This document shows, in pieces, positions 55,201-64,000 of a stretch of 64,000 nt of DNA. Made by a program: the position numbers and the translations under genes. The first letter of the stretch is position 1. Each line of letters begins with the position of its first letter. The notes below the pieces were generated by a model. The model did not search any database, was not told where the DNA came from, and saw nothing but the letters and a program-made list of their open reading frames with translations. The stretch is from Piromyces finnis (Eukaryota; Neocallimastigomycota; Neocallimastigomycetes; Neocallimastigales; Neocallimastigaceae), in NCBI GenBank assembly GCA_002104945.1, contig MCFH01000077.1, positions 152,874 to 216,873 on the forward strand, in the 5' to 3' direction.

Positions 55201-57016
55201 AGTTTATTACTTTTCTAAAACCCTTCATGATGCAGAACTTAATTACTCTATCACCGAAAAGGAACTCTTAGCAATTCGTCAAGCTTTTATCGAATGGCGT
55301 CACTTACTTCAAGGTGCAAAATATCCTATTACCGTTTATTCAGACCATCGAAACTTGCTTTTTGCTACCAAACCGCAACTTCTATCCCAAAGACAAGCTC
55401 GTTGGCAAGAATACTTTGCTACCTTTGATTTCAAGATTATCTATCGACCAGGAAAGAAAAATGGTAAAGCTGATGCTCTCTCTCGTAGATCCGACCATAT
55501 GCTCACAGTTGGTAAGGATATAAGTGAATCGTCCTTACTTAAACCAACTCAATTAGAAGGATTCAACGAAGATGAATGCTACTTCTCTATGGAAACTAGC
55601 TTCATTGACGACATTAAGCAGTGCTACCTTCAAGATGAAACCGCTTGTCAGATTCTTAAGGATCTTGAAGTTCCAAATAGTGATCATCCTTGGATTCTTC
55701 AAGATGGCCTTTTAATAAGAACCAAACATCCGGAGCAAGTATATGTTCCAAGTCAACTAAGACTCTTAGTTATTAAGCTCAACCATGATGCACCCACTGC
55801 CGGTCACTTGGGAGTCGATAAGACTTATGACATTCTTAAACGTAATTTCTATTGGGTTAATATGCGTCAAGATGTCGAGTCTTATATTCGAAGCTGTAGT
55901 GTATGCAAGGCAATGAAAACCGATCACCATGCTCCTTATGGTAATATGATCCGTGTCCCTCTTCCGGAACTTCCATGGCAACACCTACAAATGGACTTTA
56001 TCACGGACTTACCATCAAGACCTTGTAATTCTACCTTACCATTCGACTCTACCAATCCGAACCACCATCAAGGTACCATAATGGTTACTACTTGCTACTT
56101 AACTAAGATGATACACTTAGTTGGGTTCAAACATTTACCCACTGCTAAGGAAACTGCTACTGCTTTTCTTAACCATATTTTCAAACTTCACGGATTCCCC
56201 TTATCTATTGTTACAGACCGTGGTACTCAGTTCGAAAGTCGTCTTTGGTCCCACTTGATGGAATTCTTTAATATCGATCACCACTCTGCTACTACTGGCC
56301 ATCACCGCACTGTTGGACAAGTAGAACGTAACAACGACTACGTTGAAACTTATCTTCGTTGCTACTTAGCTCAATTTGATGATCTCAGTTGGATGGATCA
56401 TTTGTACTTAGCTGAATTTTGCTACAACAACTCCATCCATACTTCCACCAAGCAACCACCATTTCTCTCCGTTTATAATTATCAAGTTCACGCAAACCCA
56501 CAAGTTGCAGACCTTGTTTCTTCTTTAGGACTTCATCCCCTCATCGATAGCTTCTCCCATAATTTAGCTGACCTTAAGCATACTCTCGAAGTCAGTCGTA
56601 CCCGTTATCTCGATGAAAAGGATAAGCACCTTTATCACAACTTTAAGCGCTTCAAGGTCCACGATCTTGTTTGGCTTCGCAAACCCGCTAATTATCATCC
56701 TCCATTAGCGTTCAAGCTCCAAACCCGCAAGTATGGTCCATACAAGGTCACTGGTGTCGATGAATCTAAGCTCAACTACCGCCTTGATTTATCTACCTCA
56801 CCTTTCCCTCGTGTCTACCCCGTATTCCACATCAGTGAACTCGAACCATATCATCCCACTCCTCACCATCTATTGCTCAACCATCCCAACTCCAATGAAA
56901 TCACCAAGATCCTTAGTTCTCGTAAATCGGGTCATTTTTACGAGTACTTAGTCACTTTTACTGACTTATCTCAACGTTGGATCAATGCTGACACCATTGA
57001 TAAGGATGACTACTAA
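52202..57016 (+). CDS. alpha-E gag-pol polyprotein, 1604 aa, shortened by a late stop
   Basis: Near-identical to the alpha-A protein, with a few substitutions and no indel, and with all the same domains: capsid region, DSG protease, YLDD RT, RNase H, HHCC and DDE integrase, and the diverged chromodomain. A single C-to-A change turns a Tyr codon (TAC in alpha-A) into TAA at 57014-57016, removing the last 23 residues after the chromodomain-like segment. The downstream codons still match alpha-A. Catalytic domains are complete, so activity may survive. Confidence 0.95.
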   Translation: MEKSPLTPIKVDTKEFFNRLQTTKRERSPGNTPVRKSKMPNHSGQANASTSNPTQKPTTNEDLKALIESLTATLTGNINQLKVDIQATRRENESLNDRLTVLENSTQVIMGKMATLEVNDARKDNQLADIKAHISKATQRVDELSTPVTPSATTPHEPDGDVIMGDASPPNVAEKMFSYSGESIQLRRFIRRCEHHFLRHIKFYGNNEAMKVNFIEDCLTGDAADWYDVEQADFQESHPNRKVLYEALSKRFLNPKDINITKIDLMKLRHSWGKASEYLGKFSQYVKLIGCSEDIQLTIMLFQVRPTVNHAFSKLTSDRQTLEELKNLLIKYDASKDTYYDDTLERQANYKDKEPLIANLLGIHGSLYSKNPNKTNNRNNNQRNNNNNNRPSNQKGKGSSNLDSKSSTQNPNKSTKPNNGTSYSSYLCEVEEQDILELPNPDPEKYPIVKTSVKTSKGSRQVITSSLLDSGSTTNVIHMDLVKKLGIKTIPADTVVKVMGGNVLMHYITEEFNIVMNLSSIGGTREEVRQYKLRCHVADQLPSSILLGSKFMKTNFFCILTQPDHSFTVKIGPVPFSNHNGSEIKSPNFRNDLKKSTPLHEVMFITELEDSNLDKSTSIPTETVFIADDQNPELVESINGIPLEYEDLYEAFNEERADELPEHRVYDCSIDLKPNASLFYGPIYPTTPTERQFIKEYIEENLNKGFIRKSRSPAGHPVLLQDKKDGSLRFCVDYRKLNDQTIKNAYPLPLILSVFESMKGANYFTKLDLKSAYNLIRIKEGDEYKTAFRTAFGHFEYLVMPFGLTNAPAVFQAFINDIFSDQINKYVQVYLDDIIIYSKTLEEHVQHVRNVLQLIIENNLVAKLKKCEFHKAEIEFLGHVISKEGIKTDPHKIEAVKNWPIPTTVKEVQSFLGLCNYYRRFISNFSKIAKPLYNLTKKGVTFIWTDECNRAFNQLKEFLTSAPVLLCPDHDKPFIVECDASDFAIGGVLSQKGDDGDLHPVYYFSKTLHDAELNYSITEKELLAIRQAFIEWRHLLQGAKYPITVYSDHRNLLFATKPQLLSQRQARWQEYFATFDFKIIYRPGKKNGKADALSRRSDHMLTVGKDISESSLLKPTQLEGFNEDECYFSMETSFIDDIKQCYLQDETACQILKDLEVPNSDHPWILQDGLLIRTKHPEQVYVPSQLRLLVIKLNHDAPTAGHLGVDKTYDILKRNFYWVNMRQDVESYIRSCSVCKAMKTDHHAPYGNMIRVPLPELPWQHLQMDFITDLPSRPCNSTLPFDSTNPNHHQGTIMVTTCYLTKMIHLVGFKHLPTAKETATAFLNHIFKLHGFPLSIVTDRGTQFESRLWSHLMEFFNIDHHSATTGHHRTVGQVERNNDYVETYLRCYLAQFDDLSWMDHLYLAEFCYNNSIHTSTKQPPFLSVYNYQVHANPQVADLVSSLGLHPLIDSFSHNLADLKHTLEVSRTRYLDEKDKHLYHNFKRFKVHDLVWLRKPANYHPPLAFKLQTRKYGPYKVTGVDESKLNYRLDLSTSPFPRVYPVFHISELEPYHPTPHHLLLNHPNSNEITKILSSRKSGHFYEYLVTFTDLSQRWINADTIDKDDY

Positions 57017-57686
57017 AGCACCCTTTTAGCTGATTACCAACGTCGCGCTTACCAACAATTCACCAATTCCGTCCCAGATTCTTAATCTGGACCCCACTTA
57101 TTAGTACCCCACCTACTAGTGTCTACCACCCTTACTCCTTCACTACCCACCTATCGCCACTACCCCACCTACTAGTGTCTACCACTCTTACTCCTTCACT
57201 ACCCACCTATCGCCACTACCCCACCTACTAGTGTCTACCACTCTTACTCCTTCACTACCCACCTATCGCCACTACCCCACCTACTACCCACAACTCCGCT
57301 ACCCACTAGTCGCCACCACTACAACTACCAACCACTATTCCGCTACCCAAGCACCCTCTTTCGCCTTTGCCCTCAACCCTCAAATTTCGCAACCTTTTCC
57401 GCACCCCAAAATCCGCTTCCCCTCGAGTCATATCATTTCCCTAACCTTCACGTGTAGTCTCCATTTCTGAAGAATCCACGTGATACCCTCTCAACTTTTC
57501 TTGAACACTTTTACACTTCACTTTTTCAACACTTAGATTTTTTTTCAAAAATTGTGAATTTCCATTTTTTGAAAATTCTCAAAATTTTTCTAAGTGTCGT
57601 GGAAGTGTCCATGTCCAAATTATTATGACGTGCCAGTGTCCATAAATTTTTGGGTCGTCCGGCGAAACGACCCTTAGGACGGGCAG
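57017..57686 (+). other. alpha-E 3' untranslated region with a triplicated 56-bp unit
   Basis: Three 56-bp units beginning CTACTAGTGTCTACCAC at 57113, 57169 and 57225 (one in alpha-A). The long imperfect stem with ACACTTAGA/TCTAAGTGT outer arms and the 7-bp GGGTCGT/ACGACCC hairpin (57652-57673) are conserved, followed by the polypurine tract. Confidence 0.85.
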
Positions 57687-58305
57687 TGTCACAATAACAT
57701 ATATAAAAATTTAAAAAATTTGGACACATGGAAAAAATTAAAAATTTTTTCAAAATTTGAAAATTTGAAAATTTGAAAAAATTTATTTTTTAAATTTTTA
57801 TTAAAAAATTTCAAAGTATAAAATTTCTAATATTTGAAATTATTAAATTTTTTAAAATTATTAAAATTTTATTATTAAAAATTTTATTTTAAATTTATTA
57901 ACTATTTACAATAATTATATTAATTATTAATTTATAAAAATTAAATATTTTATAATTAGATAATAATTAATTAAAATTAAAAAATGTAATAATTAAAATT
58001 GTTCATGTATAAAAAGAACAAAAATTGACAAAAATTACGAAGCTTTAGCGTTAGTAATTTTTTAACTTAAAGTTAATAAAATTTATAAACTTCTATAAAA
58101 CCTAAAACTTTAAAAATTTTAATATTTTTAATAACTTAATATATGCTGATATTAAGTTATTGCTAAAATAAAAATATTATTTAATTTTCTTTATATAAAT
58201 ATTATTAGCTTTACGCCTTCAATAGGAAAGCGTATTATATTTGTTAATTAATATAACTAGTGTGCTTACCACACTTTTCTTTAATAAAAAAATCGCTTTT
58301 TGACA
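57687..58305 (+). repeat. alpha-E 3' LTR
   Basis: 619 bp, same sequence as the 5' LTR by eye. Confidence 0.94.
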
Positions 58306-58319
58306 AAAACAACAAAAAT

Positions 58320-58391
58320 GGGGTGTTAGCTCAGCGGTAGAGCAATTGACTGCAGATCAATAGGTCTTCGGTTCAAATCCGGAACGCCCCT
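58320..58391 (+). tRNA. tRNA-Cys (anticodon GCA), copy 2
   Basis: Identical to 10833-10904 over all 72 nt, with intact A and B boxes and T73. A T4 run at 58395-58398 and a longer T run follow. The downstream 1.4 kb is a duplicate of the region behind copy 1; the upstream 14 bp is not. Confidence 0.97.
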
Positions 58392-58453
58392 TAATTTTAA
58401 TTTTTATTTTTTTTTTATCAAAGTAATAATTTTATTTTATTAAAGAAATAATT

Positions 58454-59328
58454 TTGCCATTACCCTTATGTTTGATGAATAAGATACCAGCCAAGATATT
58501 AGTAATGATGAAGTTAAGTTGGCTTTCCTCTTTTCTCCTAATTATAGCTGGTGTTCATAAAGCTGTATCGTTTATATCTATATATTCTATTTCAAAAGAT
58601 TTGAATATTCATTCATTGTTAGCAAAATGCACATTAGCTCAGATTAGATGTTTTAACAAGTAGAAAAACTCAAAATATATTATTTCATACCTTGTCAATT
58701 ACATTCCTAAATTTAGAAAATATACATGGTATACATGGTGAAAATTATGTAGGACTCTTGATAAAAAATTAAAGAAGCATGGAGATGCTAAATCAGTTAA
58801 AAACTTTTATTGGAAAGATCTCAAAGGAAATTCAATCAAAGCGTAATATTATGATGATAATAAATTTATTGAAACTAAAGATTTTATTAAATTATATTAT
58901 GAGTACTCAAAGTTTGTCTTGGGTTTCTACTTGCCTATTGAAAGCAAGAAGTGGATATAAGTTGGATGCTAGAGTTGCAAAGTCTGCTAATTTTGTTGAT
59001 CCAGTTTGACCAAACTACTGTCCATGTTGCAAGAGTGGTTATCAAAATATTAAGCATTGGTTATTAGATTGTCCAACATTTAGAGATATCCATATTAAAT
59101 ATTACAAATCCATAGTCCAAATTATTAAATTTTTTAATCAATGTAATTCCAACAGTCCTATCAATAATAATCATAGTAATAGTAATAGTAATAGTAATAG
59201 TAATAGTAATAGTAATAGTAATAGTAATAGTAATAGTAATAGTAATAGTAATAGTAATAGTAATAGTAATAGTAATAGTAATAGTAATAGTAATAGTAAT
59301 AGTAATAGTAATAGTAATAGTAATAGTA

Positions 59329-59376
<48 letters not shown>

Positions 59377-59770
59377 GTTTTATAATAATTTTAATATATT
59401 ATTAATAATAGTAATAGTTCTAATAATTATACATATTATTAATTATACACATGAATATTAATGTGTATAATTATTTTAATGTATGCAATAAAATATTTAA
59501 ATTCCTTCTTGGGAGAAGAAACTTTAACAATATCAATTTCAATTCAAGGGAATGGAAAGAACTTTGCAAGTGTCAAATTCAATCGGGCACTTACGAAGGA
59601 ACACCATTCTTGACGGTAACAGCGGAACTTCTAACCAAAATAATGTCTTATGTTATTGGCTAGCAATGGTCAATGTTCAAAAGGTTTGAAGCAACAGTTA
59701 AGAGCGTCAATGCTGAAGAAACAGTAAGACAGACCAAGAGGGCAAGCGCAACCAATGGAGACCATAATTT
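58454..59770 (+). pseudogene. 5'-truncated, decayed LINE-like reverse transcriptase C-terminus, copy 2
   Basis: Same layout as 10973-12501: helical segments, the zinc-finger-like NYCPCCKSG and HWLLDCPTF with all Cys present (about 59020-59090), an Asn/Ser run (59174-59376), then a better preserved tail (59451-59663, NFNSREWKELCKCQIQSGTY) cut by a TAG at 59661. Frameshifts occur at the same places as in copy 1, so decay preceded the duplication. Confidence 0.6.
59174..59376 (+). repeat. AGT/AAT trinucleotide microsatellite, copy 2
   Basis: About 200 bp, mainly (AATAGT)n with a short (AAT)n end. It is the counterpart of 11694-12122, with very different length and unit balance. Confidence 0.95.
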
Positions 59771-59772
59771 TA

Positions 59773-60468
59773 TAAAATCGAATTCAATTCATTCTATTTT
59801 ATATTCTTTGTTCAGATTAGTCAATTGATAGTAATAAGAATAAAGTATTACATGTAGTATATTAATAATAATATACTTAAATAAGTAATAAGATTTTTTG
59901 TTTGTTTGTTATGACAAAAAAATAAAATAAGCATATGATTAATCATTTAAACATTTGATCCATATTTTATAAGAATTAAAATTATTCAATTTATAGGTGT
60001 TAACTGTTTCATTATCATTAATTAAATTAATATAACTAAAATTCCTATTGATATTTTTAGTTTTAGTCAAGTGTTTATGATCCATACTTGATATCATACT
60101 GATTTTAATTTATCTCTTAAAATTTTTAAATGATCATATCTTACTTAAATGACCAGTTAGAAGGACCAAAATGTAGCTTTTCCTTTAAGCCTTCTAATAA
60201 ATCTAACCTTAAAGCCGTAGTACTTACAGCCGTAGCTCGTTTTTGGCGAGTTAAGCCTTGTTTTGTATTTATTTATTTTTGGCTAAGGGTTATAGTGTAT
60301 TGATATTAAATTTTTGAAGTCATAACCTTACACTCAATCAAATATCAAAAGGGGTGACTTTTAAAGGTGTTTTAAAATAATTATTGAAGTTATTTAATTA
60401 TAATTTTTATATTTAATTAATTATAGATATTATCTGAATTTATTTTAAATTCAATTAATATCTTCACA
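59773..60468 (+). repeat. interspersed repeat R1, copy 2
   Basis: Matches 3319-4076 with small deletions. It is followed without a gap by the tail of family D. Confidence 0.65.
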
Positions 60469-60519
60469 TCGTGCTTATTCAGTTAGTTTTTATTATGTTT
60501 TTATGTAAGTAGCGTATCA
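60469..60519. repeat. tail of LTR family D (D3)
   Basis: The last 51 bp of D (TCGTGCTTATTCAG to TAGCGTATCA), then spacer TAAA. Confidence 0.7.
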
Positions 60520-60523
60520 TAAA

Positions 60524-61161
60524 TGATGCAATATATTTCAAAAACACCATAAATAAAATATAAATTTTGAAAAATTATTAATTTTTATAATTGATTAGGT
60601 TTGTAATTAAGAATATTTATTATCTAACCTTATTTAATAATAATGGAGAATTTTTAAATTGAAATATTTATAGAAAGTTGGATGACTTGAATAATGACTT
60701 TAATTATATAAATTAATATTAATCATTTTAATATATATTTATTGGAACTAATTAAATCTTTAAATAGCTATATCTCAAGAACTAGTGGTCTAAATTAGCT
60801 GAAAATTTGTGAGAATATAGATCTCAACTAGTACTTTCTAATAAAGTTGATTTGAAGTCTCTAGAAAAGGAAAATAGGACACGAGATTCAGAAGTTATCA
60901 CTAGTTTCGTATAGTGCATTTTCTTCTCAAGGGTTAATTTATTGAAAAATAAATTTTTGTGATCCTTAACCCTTTTCAATATTAAATTTTTTCAAGTGAT
61001 CTTTCAATTATTTTTTAAAAGTGTTTTATAATTTTTGAAATATAAATTTGATTTTAAAATTGTTTATTTGAATATTTAATTTATTTTTTAATCGTCTTCT
61101 ATTCTTGACATTGTAGTTAATAATTCTATTATATAATAATTTATAGTGGAATTATTATACA
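60524..61161 (+). repeat. repeat H2, internally deleted
   Basis: Starts TGATGCAATATATTTC and ends ATTATTATACA. Compared with H1, about 860 bp are missing after the first 45 bp, including the primer-like motif. Followed by AAAA. Confidence 0.7.
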
Positions 61162-61165
61162 AAAA

Positions 61166-61576
61166 TGATATAATTTGATAATAATCTTAATTTTGAATTT
61201 TACTTCAAAAAGTGATTATTATATTATATCTTTTGTAATAATTATTTTTAATGTTTTAATAAAGGTGTTTAATTATATTATTTTATAACATGAATTATTA
61301 TATTTGTTTACTTTTAAAGTGTAATTTACTAACGAAGTTATTAAATATTTAATTTAACAATTAATTTAACAAAAGTTATATATTTTGATCTCGATTAATT
61401 AAAGTTTATTATTTTCTTTCAATAATCAAAACATATGCAGTGTTTAGGATTAATTTTATTTAAGAATTTTGGTAAAGTACTTAATTAAACTATAACTTAT
61501 TTTAAGTTACTTTTAGGGTTAACTTAAAAATCAGATTTAATAATAATTTTATATTTATTAATTTCATTATTTATCA
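61166..61576. repeat. LTR family G, copy G3, internally deleted
   Basis: The first 70 bp and the last 340 bp of G are joined. Ends TTATTTATCA, then AAAA. Confidence 0.7.
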
Positions 61577-61580
61577 AAAA

Positions 61581-62226
61581 TGTTACAATGTTATATATTT
61601 CTTATATAATAACTTATTATTATCTTAATTTAATAACTTGAAGTTATTAAAAGTGATAATAATTTGTAACAAAAAAAAAATAAATAATTTGTTTTATTAA
61701 AACACAAAATCTATAAAAAAAATATAATGTTTTATTAATAACTATTTTATTAGTTAAATTTTATTAAAAAATAATGTGTTTATGATTATTAACTATACTA
61801 ATAATAATGTTTAAATAAAGGAATTAAAAGATTATTTATATTTTTCTATTAATATAAACTTTAATTTATCTTCTTTAATTATGTTTTGTTATAAACAAAT
61901 ATTTAATTATAAATATCTAATTATTAATTACATTATAGTTTATTTACATGTTAATAATATCGGAATTTTAAAAATAATTATTTGTTTATTTATTTATTTT
62001 TTACTTAAATACTAATTAATTATAACTAAATTTAACTTTGTTTTGAATTATTATTTTAATATTTATTAATTTATTTCTACATTTAATTTTATCTTATTTA
62101 TTTATTTATTATAAATTTGTTTTTAAGTTTAATATTAAATTGTTAATTAGAACTTACTTATATAATTTTATTTCTTCATTAATAATTATTGTTGTTTTTA
62201 TAATCATTTAAGTTTGCCTTATATCA
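61581..62226 (-). repeat. gamma-3 3' LTR (family K)
   Basis: 646 bp. The plus strand reads TGTTACAATG to CTTATATCA. On the minus strand it starts TGATATAAGGC right after the gamma-3 internal region (GCCGCCAAGGTAT). Its body differs from the gamma-1 and gamma-2 LTRs. Confidence 0.65.
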
Positions 62227-62238
62227 ATACCTTGGCGG

Positions 62239-64000
62239 CTAAGATTTGACTTCGTCCCTTGAAGTCAGATTTTCTTCTTGTATTACATATGGATAAATGT
62301 TCTTTATATGTACATTACGATTTAATAGCTCGCCTGTTTGAGGATCTTCTAGTACAACAGTATTAAATTTTGGTTTCTGTACTACCTTAAAGGGGCCGTA
62401 GAAATACGGATCTAATTTGCTTCTTCCAATAAGTCTTATCATTACTAGATCGCCAGGTTGATATTTCTTCTTGAGTGCTTTCGAAAAACCCATTCGATGT
62501 TCCCAATATTTATTTGCTTTATCTGAGTATTCAGTCGCTTCTTTAACCCATCTCTGATGTCTTAAGAATCTTCTGAATATATATTCTTCTTCGGATTCTT
62601 CAGCGTCTTTAGGGAAATCTGGAAACATTATCTCCATTGGCCAAGTATCTTTTCTACCGTATAGCAATTCAAAACTGCTAAATTTTGTTTTAGAATTTCT
62701 GGTAGTACGTAAGGCCCAAAGTGCGGAAGGAAGACATACGTCCCATTCTATTTCATTTTCAATTAAGAGTCTTAATGTTTTTCCGATTTCGCGATTCCGG
62801 TTTTCTATCATTCCATTAGATTCTGGATGGTGAGGTGATACATAATGAACCCATGAACCATAAAGATCTATCATCATTTTGGTTATTTCAGATATAAAAG
62901 AACTTCCATTATCTGTTATTATGATTTCTGGGGGTCCGTGTCTAGCTATTACTTCAGTTAGAAATTTAATCACTTCTTCTGATTTGGTGTTAGGGATGGC
63001 TTTAGCCTCGACCCACTTGGTGAAATAATCTACTAGGGTAATAATGTAAGCATTACCTGATTTAGTTATGGGTAGCGGTCCTATTATATCCAAACCTACC
63101 CGTACGAACGGTCTTTCAATAGGTGTAATATTGGTAGCGGTGTTTTTTGGTAATGGCTTAGGTCGGAATAGTTGGCATTTGTGGCAAGATTTTACCCACA
63201 TTTTTACATCGTTCCATATTCCTGGCCAATAGTAGGATTGCATGATTCTATTTACTGTCTTCTCTGCACCTTCATGGCCTACTTGGTGTGCTCTATTTAT
63301 AATGTCTTTTTTATCTTCATCTTTGATTATTACTTTTAGGTAGAGTTCATTCTTTTTATAGTATAGTGTATTATCAACGACTTGATAATTTTTCTTGAAG
63401 TACTTTATTATTCCTTCTGGAAGGTCTAAGTCTTTGGGATTAAATTCACTGAGGATAGCATTTATACATAAGGTAACTTCATTGTTTTTAGATGGTAGCC
63501 TTGATAGAGCGTCAGCAAATACATTTTGTTTTCCTTTTTCATATTTAAGATCGACTTTATACTTATAGAATTCTTCTATCCATCGTGCATGTCTGCCCTT
63601 GGTTGGGATACCTTTCTTGAAGTAACCTAATAATGGTTTATGATCAGTTATTATGATTATTTTTTCTTTACCACTTACTATATAAGGTCTGAAATTCCTT
63701 AGACTATATATTACTCCTAGTCCTTCTAGATCGGTTACAGAGTAATTCTTTTCAGAAGACGAAAGTGTTCTACTAATACAGCATATTGGATGTTCTACTC
63801 CATCTTCTTCCCTTTGAAGTAGAACACCTCCGACTCCTTTAGTAGAGGCATCTGTTCTTATTATAAAATCTTTGTTAAAGTCCGGATATGCAAGTATAGG
63901 ATCTGAAAGTAAGCATTGCTTTATTTCTTCGAAAGCATCGTTACATTCATTGTCCCATATAAATTTTTTATCCTTTTTCAGTAAGTTAAAAAGTGGTTTG
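62239..64000 (-). CDS. gamma-3 pol, C-terminal part, runs off the right edge
   Basis: The frame is open without any stop from the window edge to 62239, about 587 codons. The Met at 63243 is internal. From the edge it holds the end of the RT connection, RNase H (RTDASTKGVGGVLLQ and ITDHKPLLGYF), the integrase zinc site (HQVGHEG to CHKCQ), core residues in GLDIIGPL, ITDNGSS and HPESNGMIENRN, and a GPF motif (FYGPFKVV). No chromodomain. It is a closer relative of gamma-1 and gamma-2 than of beta. No defect is seen in the visible part, so this may be an intact copy. Confidence 0.92.
   Translation of the reverse strand, partial: KPLFNLLKKDKKFIWDNECNDAFEEIKQCLLSDPILAYPDFNKDFIIRTDASTKGVGGVLLQREEDGVEHPICCISRTLSSSEKNYSVTDLEGLGVIYSLRNFRPYIVSGKEKIIIITDHKPLLGYFKKGIPTKGRHARWIEEFYKYKVDLKYEKGKQNVFADALSRLPSKNNEVTLCINAILSEFNPKDLDLPEGIIKYFKKNYQVVDNTLYYKKNELYLKVIIKDEDKKDIINRAHQVGHEGAEKTVNRIMQSYYWPGIWNDVKMWVKSCHKCQLFRPKPLPKNTATNITPIERPFVRVGLDIIGPLPITKSGNAYIITLVDYFTKWVEAKAIPNTKSEEVIKFLTEVIARHGPPEIIITDNGSSFISEITKMMIDLYGSWVHYVSPHHPESNGMIENRNREIGKTLRLLIENEIEWDVCLPSALWALRTTRNSKTKFSSFELLYGRKDTWPMEIMFPDFPKDAEESEEEYIFRRFLRHQRWVKEATEYSDKANKYWEHRMGFSKALKKKYQPGDLVMIRLIGRSKLDPYFYGPFKVVQKPKFNTVVLEDPQTGELLNRNVHIKNIYPYVIQEENLTSRDEVKS

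Larger units (their letters stand above)
51502..58305 (+). mobile_element. Full-length Ty3/Gypsy retrotransposon alpha-E, inserted 14 bp upstream of tRNA-Cys-2
   Basis: 6804 bp. LTRs of 619 bp each appear identical. The 5-bp duplication AAAAC is at 51497-51501 and 58306-58310. It is 112 bp longer than alpha-A, the size of two extra 56-bp units in the 3' UTR. Same orientation relative to the tRNA as alpha-A. Younger than alpha-A, but its ORF has a late stop. Confidence 0.96.

Overview
The window is extremely AT-rich eukaryotic DNA, with asparagine- and lysine-rich proteins, long AAT microsatellites and poly(A)/poly(T) tracts. Almost all of it is LTR retrotransposon. An early-diverging AT-rich fungus (for example an anaerobic gut chytrid) fits best, because two element families show Tf1/sushi-style self-priming. 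A dictyostelid-like amoeba is not excluded. Only three kinds of non-LTR gene are visible: the 3' part of a probable host gene at the left edge, two copies of a tRNA-Cys(GCA) gene, and a decayed LINE-like reverse transcriptase tail behind each tRNA.

Layout. 1-804: partial host gene. 805-4123: old copia-like and leader debris. 4129-10820: full Ty3/Gypsy element alpha-A, 12 bp upstream of tRNA-Cys-1 (10833-10904), followed by a LINE pseudogene. 12.5-15.5 kb: inverted LTR debris. 15.9-20.7 kb: deleted element gamma-1. 20.7-34.7 kb: a head-to-tail chain of LTRs and LTR elements, nearly all separated by exactly four A residues, with gamma-2 (26534-33922) inside it. 35.3-58.3 kb: a second stack of D2, G2, beta (37273-51494, split by the intact chromovirus C, 43938-50234) and alpha-E (51502-58305), ending 14 bp upstream of tRNA-Cys-2 (58320-58391). 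After a second LINE pseudogene, another LTR chain leads into gamma-3, which runs off the right edge.

How the parts work. Alpha and C each encode gag-protease-RT-RNase H-integrase as one ORF. In both, the 11 nt directly after the 5' LTR are the perfect complement of 11 nt about 35-40 nt downstream of the LTR TATA box, which predicts self-primed reverse transcription. Beta and gamma instead have a tRNA-type primer site and separate gag and pol. These are joined by a predicted -1 frameshift at TTTAAAC/T, immediately followed by a conserved GGGAG/CTCCC hairpin with an 8-nt loop.

The most interesting large-scale signal is serial integration at the A-rich segment 9-16 bp upstream of a tRNA-Cys gene. 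Each new element pushed the older ones away and left 4-5 bp duplications between abutting LTR ends. Repeat boundaries were read by eye from terminal TG/CA, inverted ends and duplications; interior boundaries of the degenerate copies are approximate.
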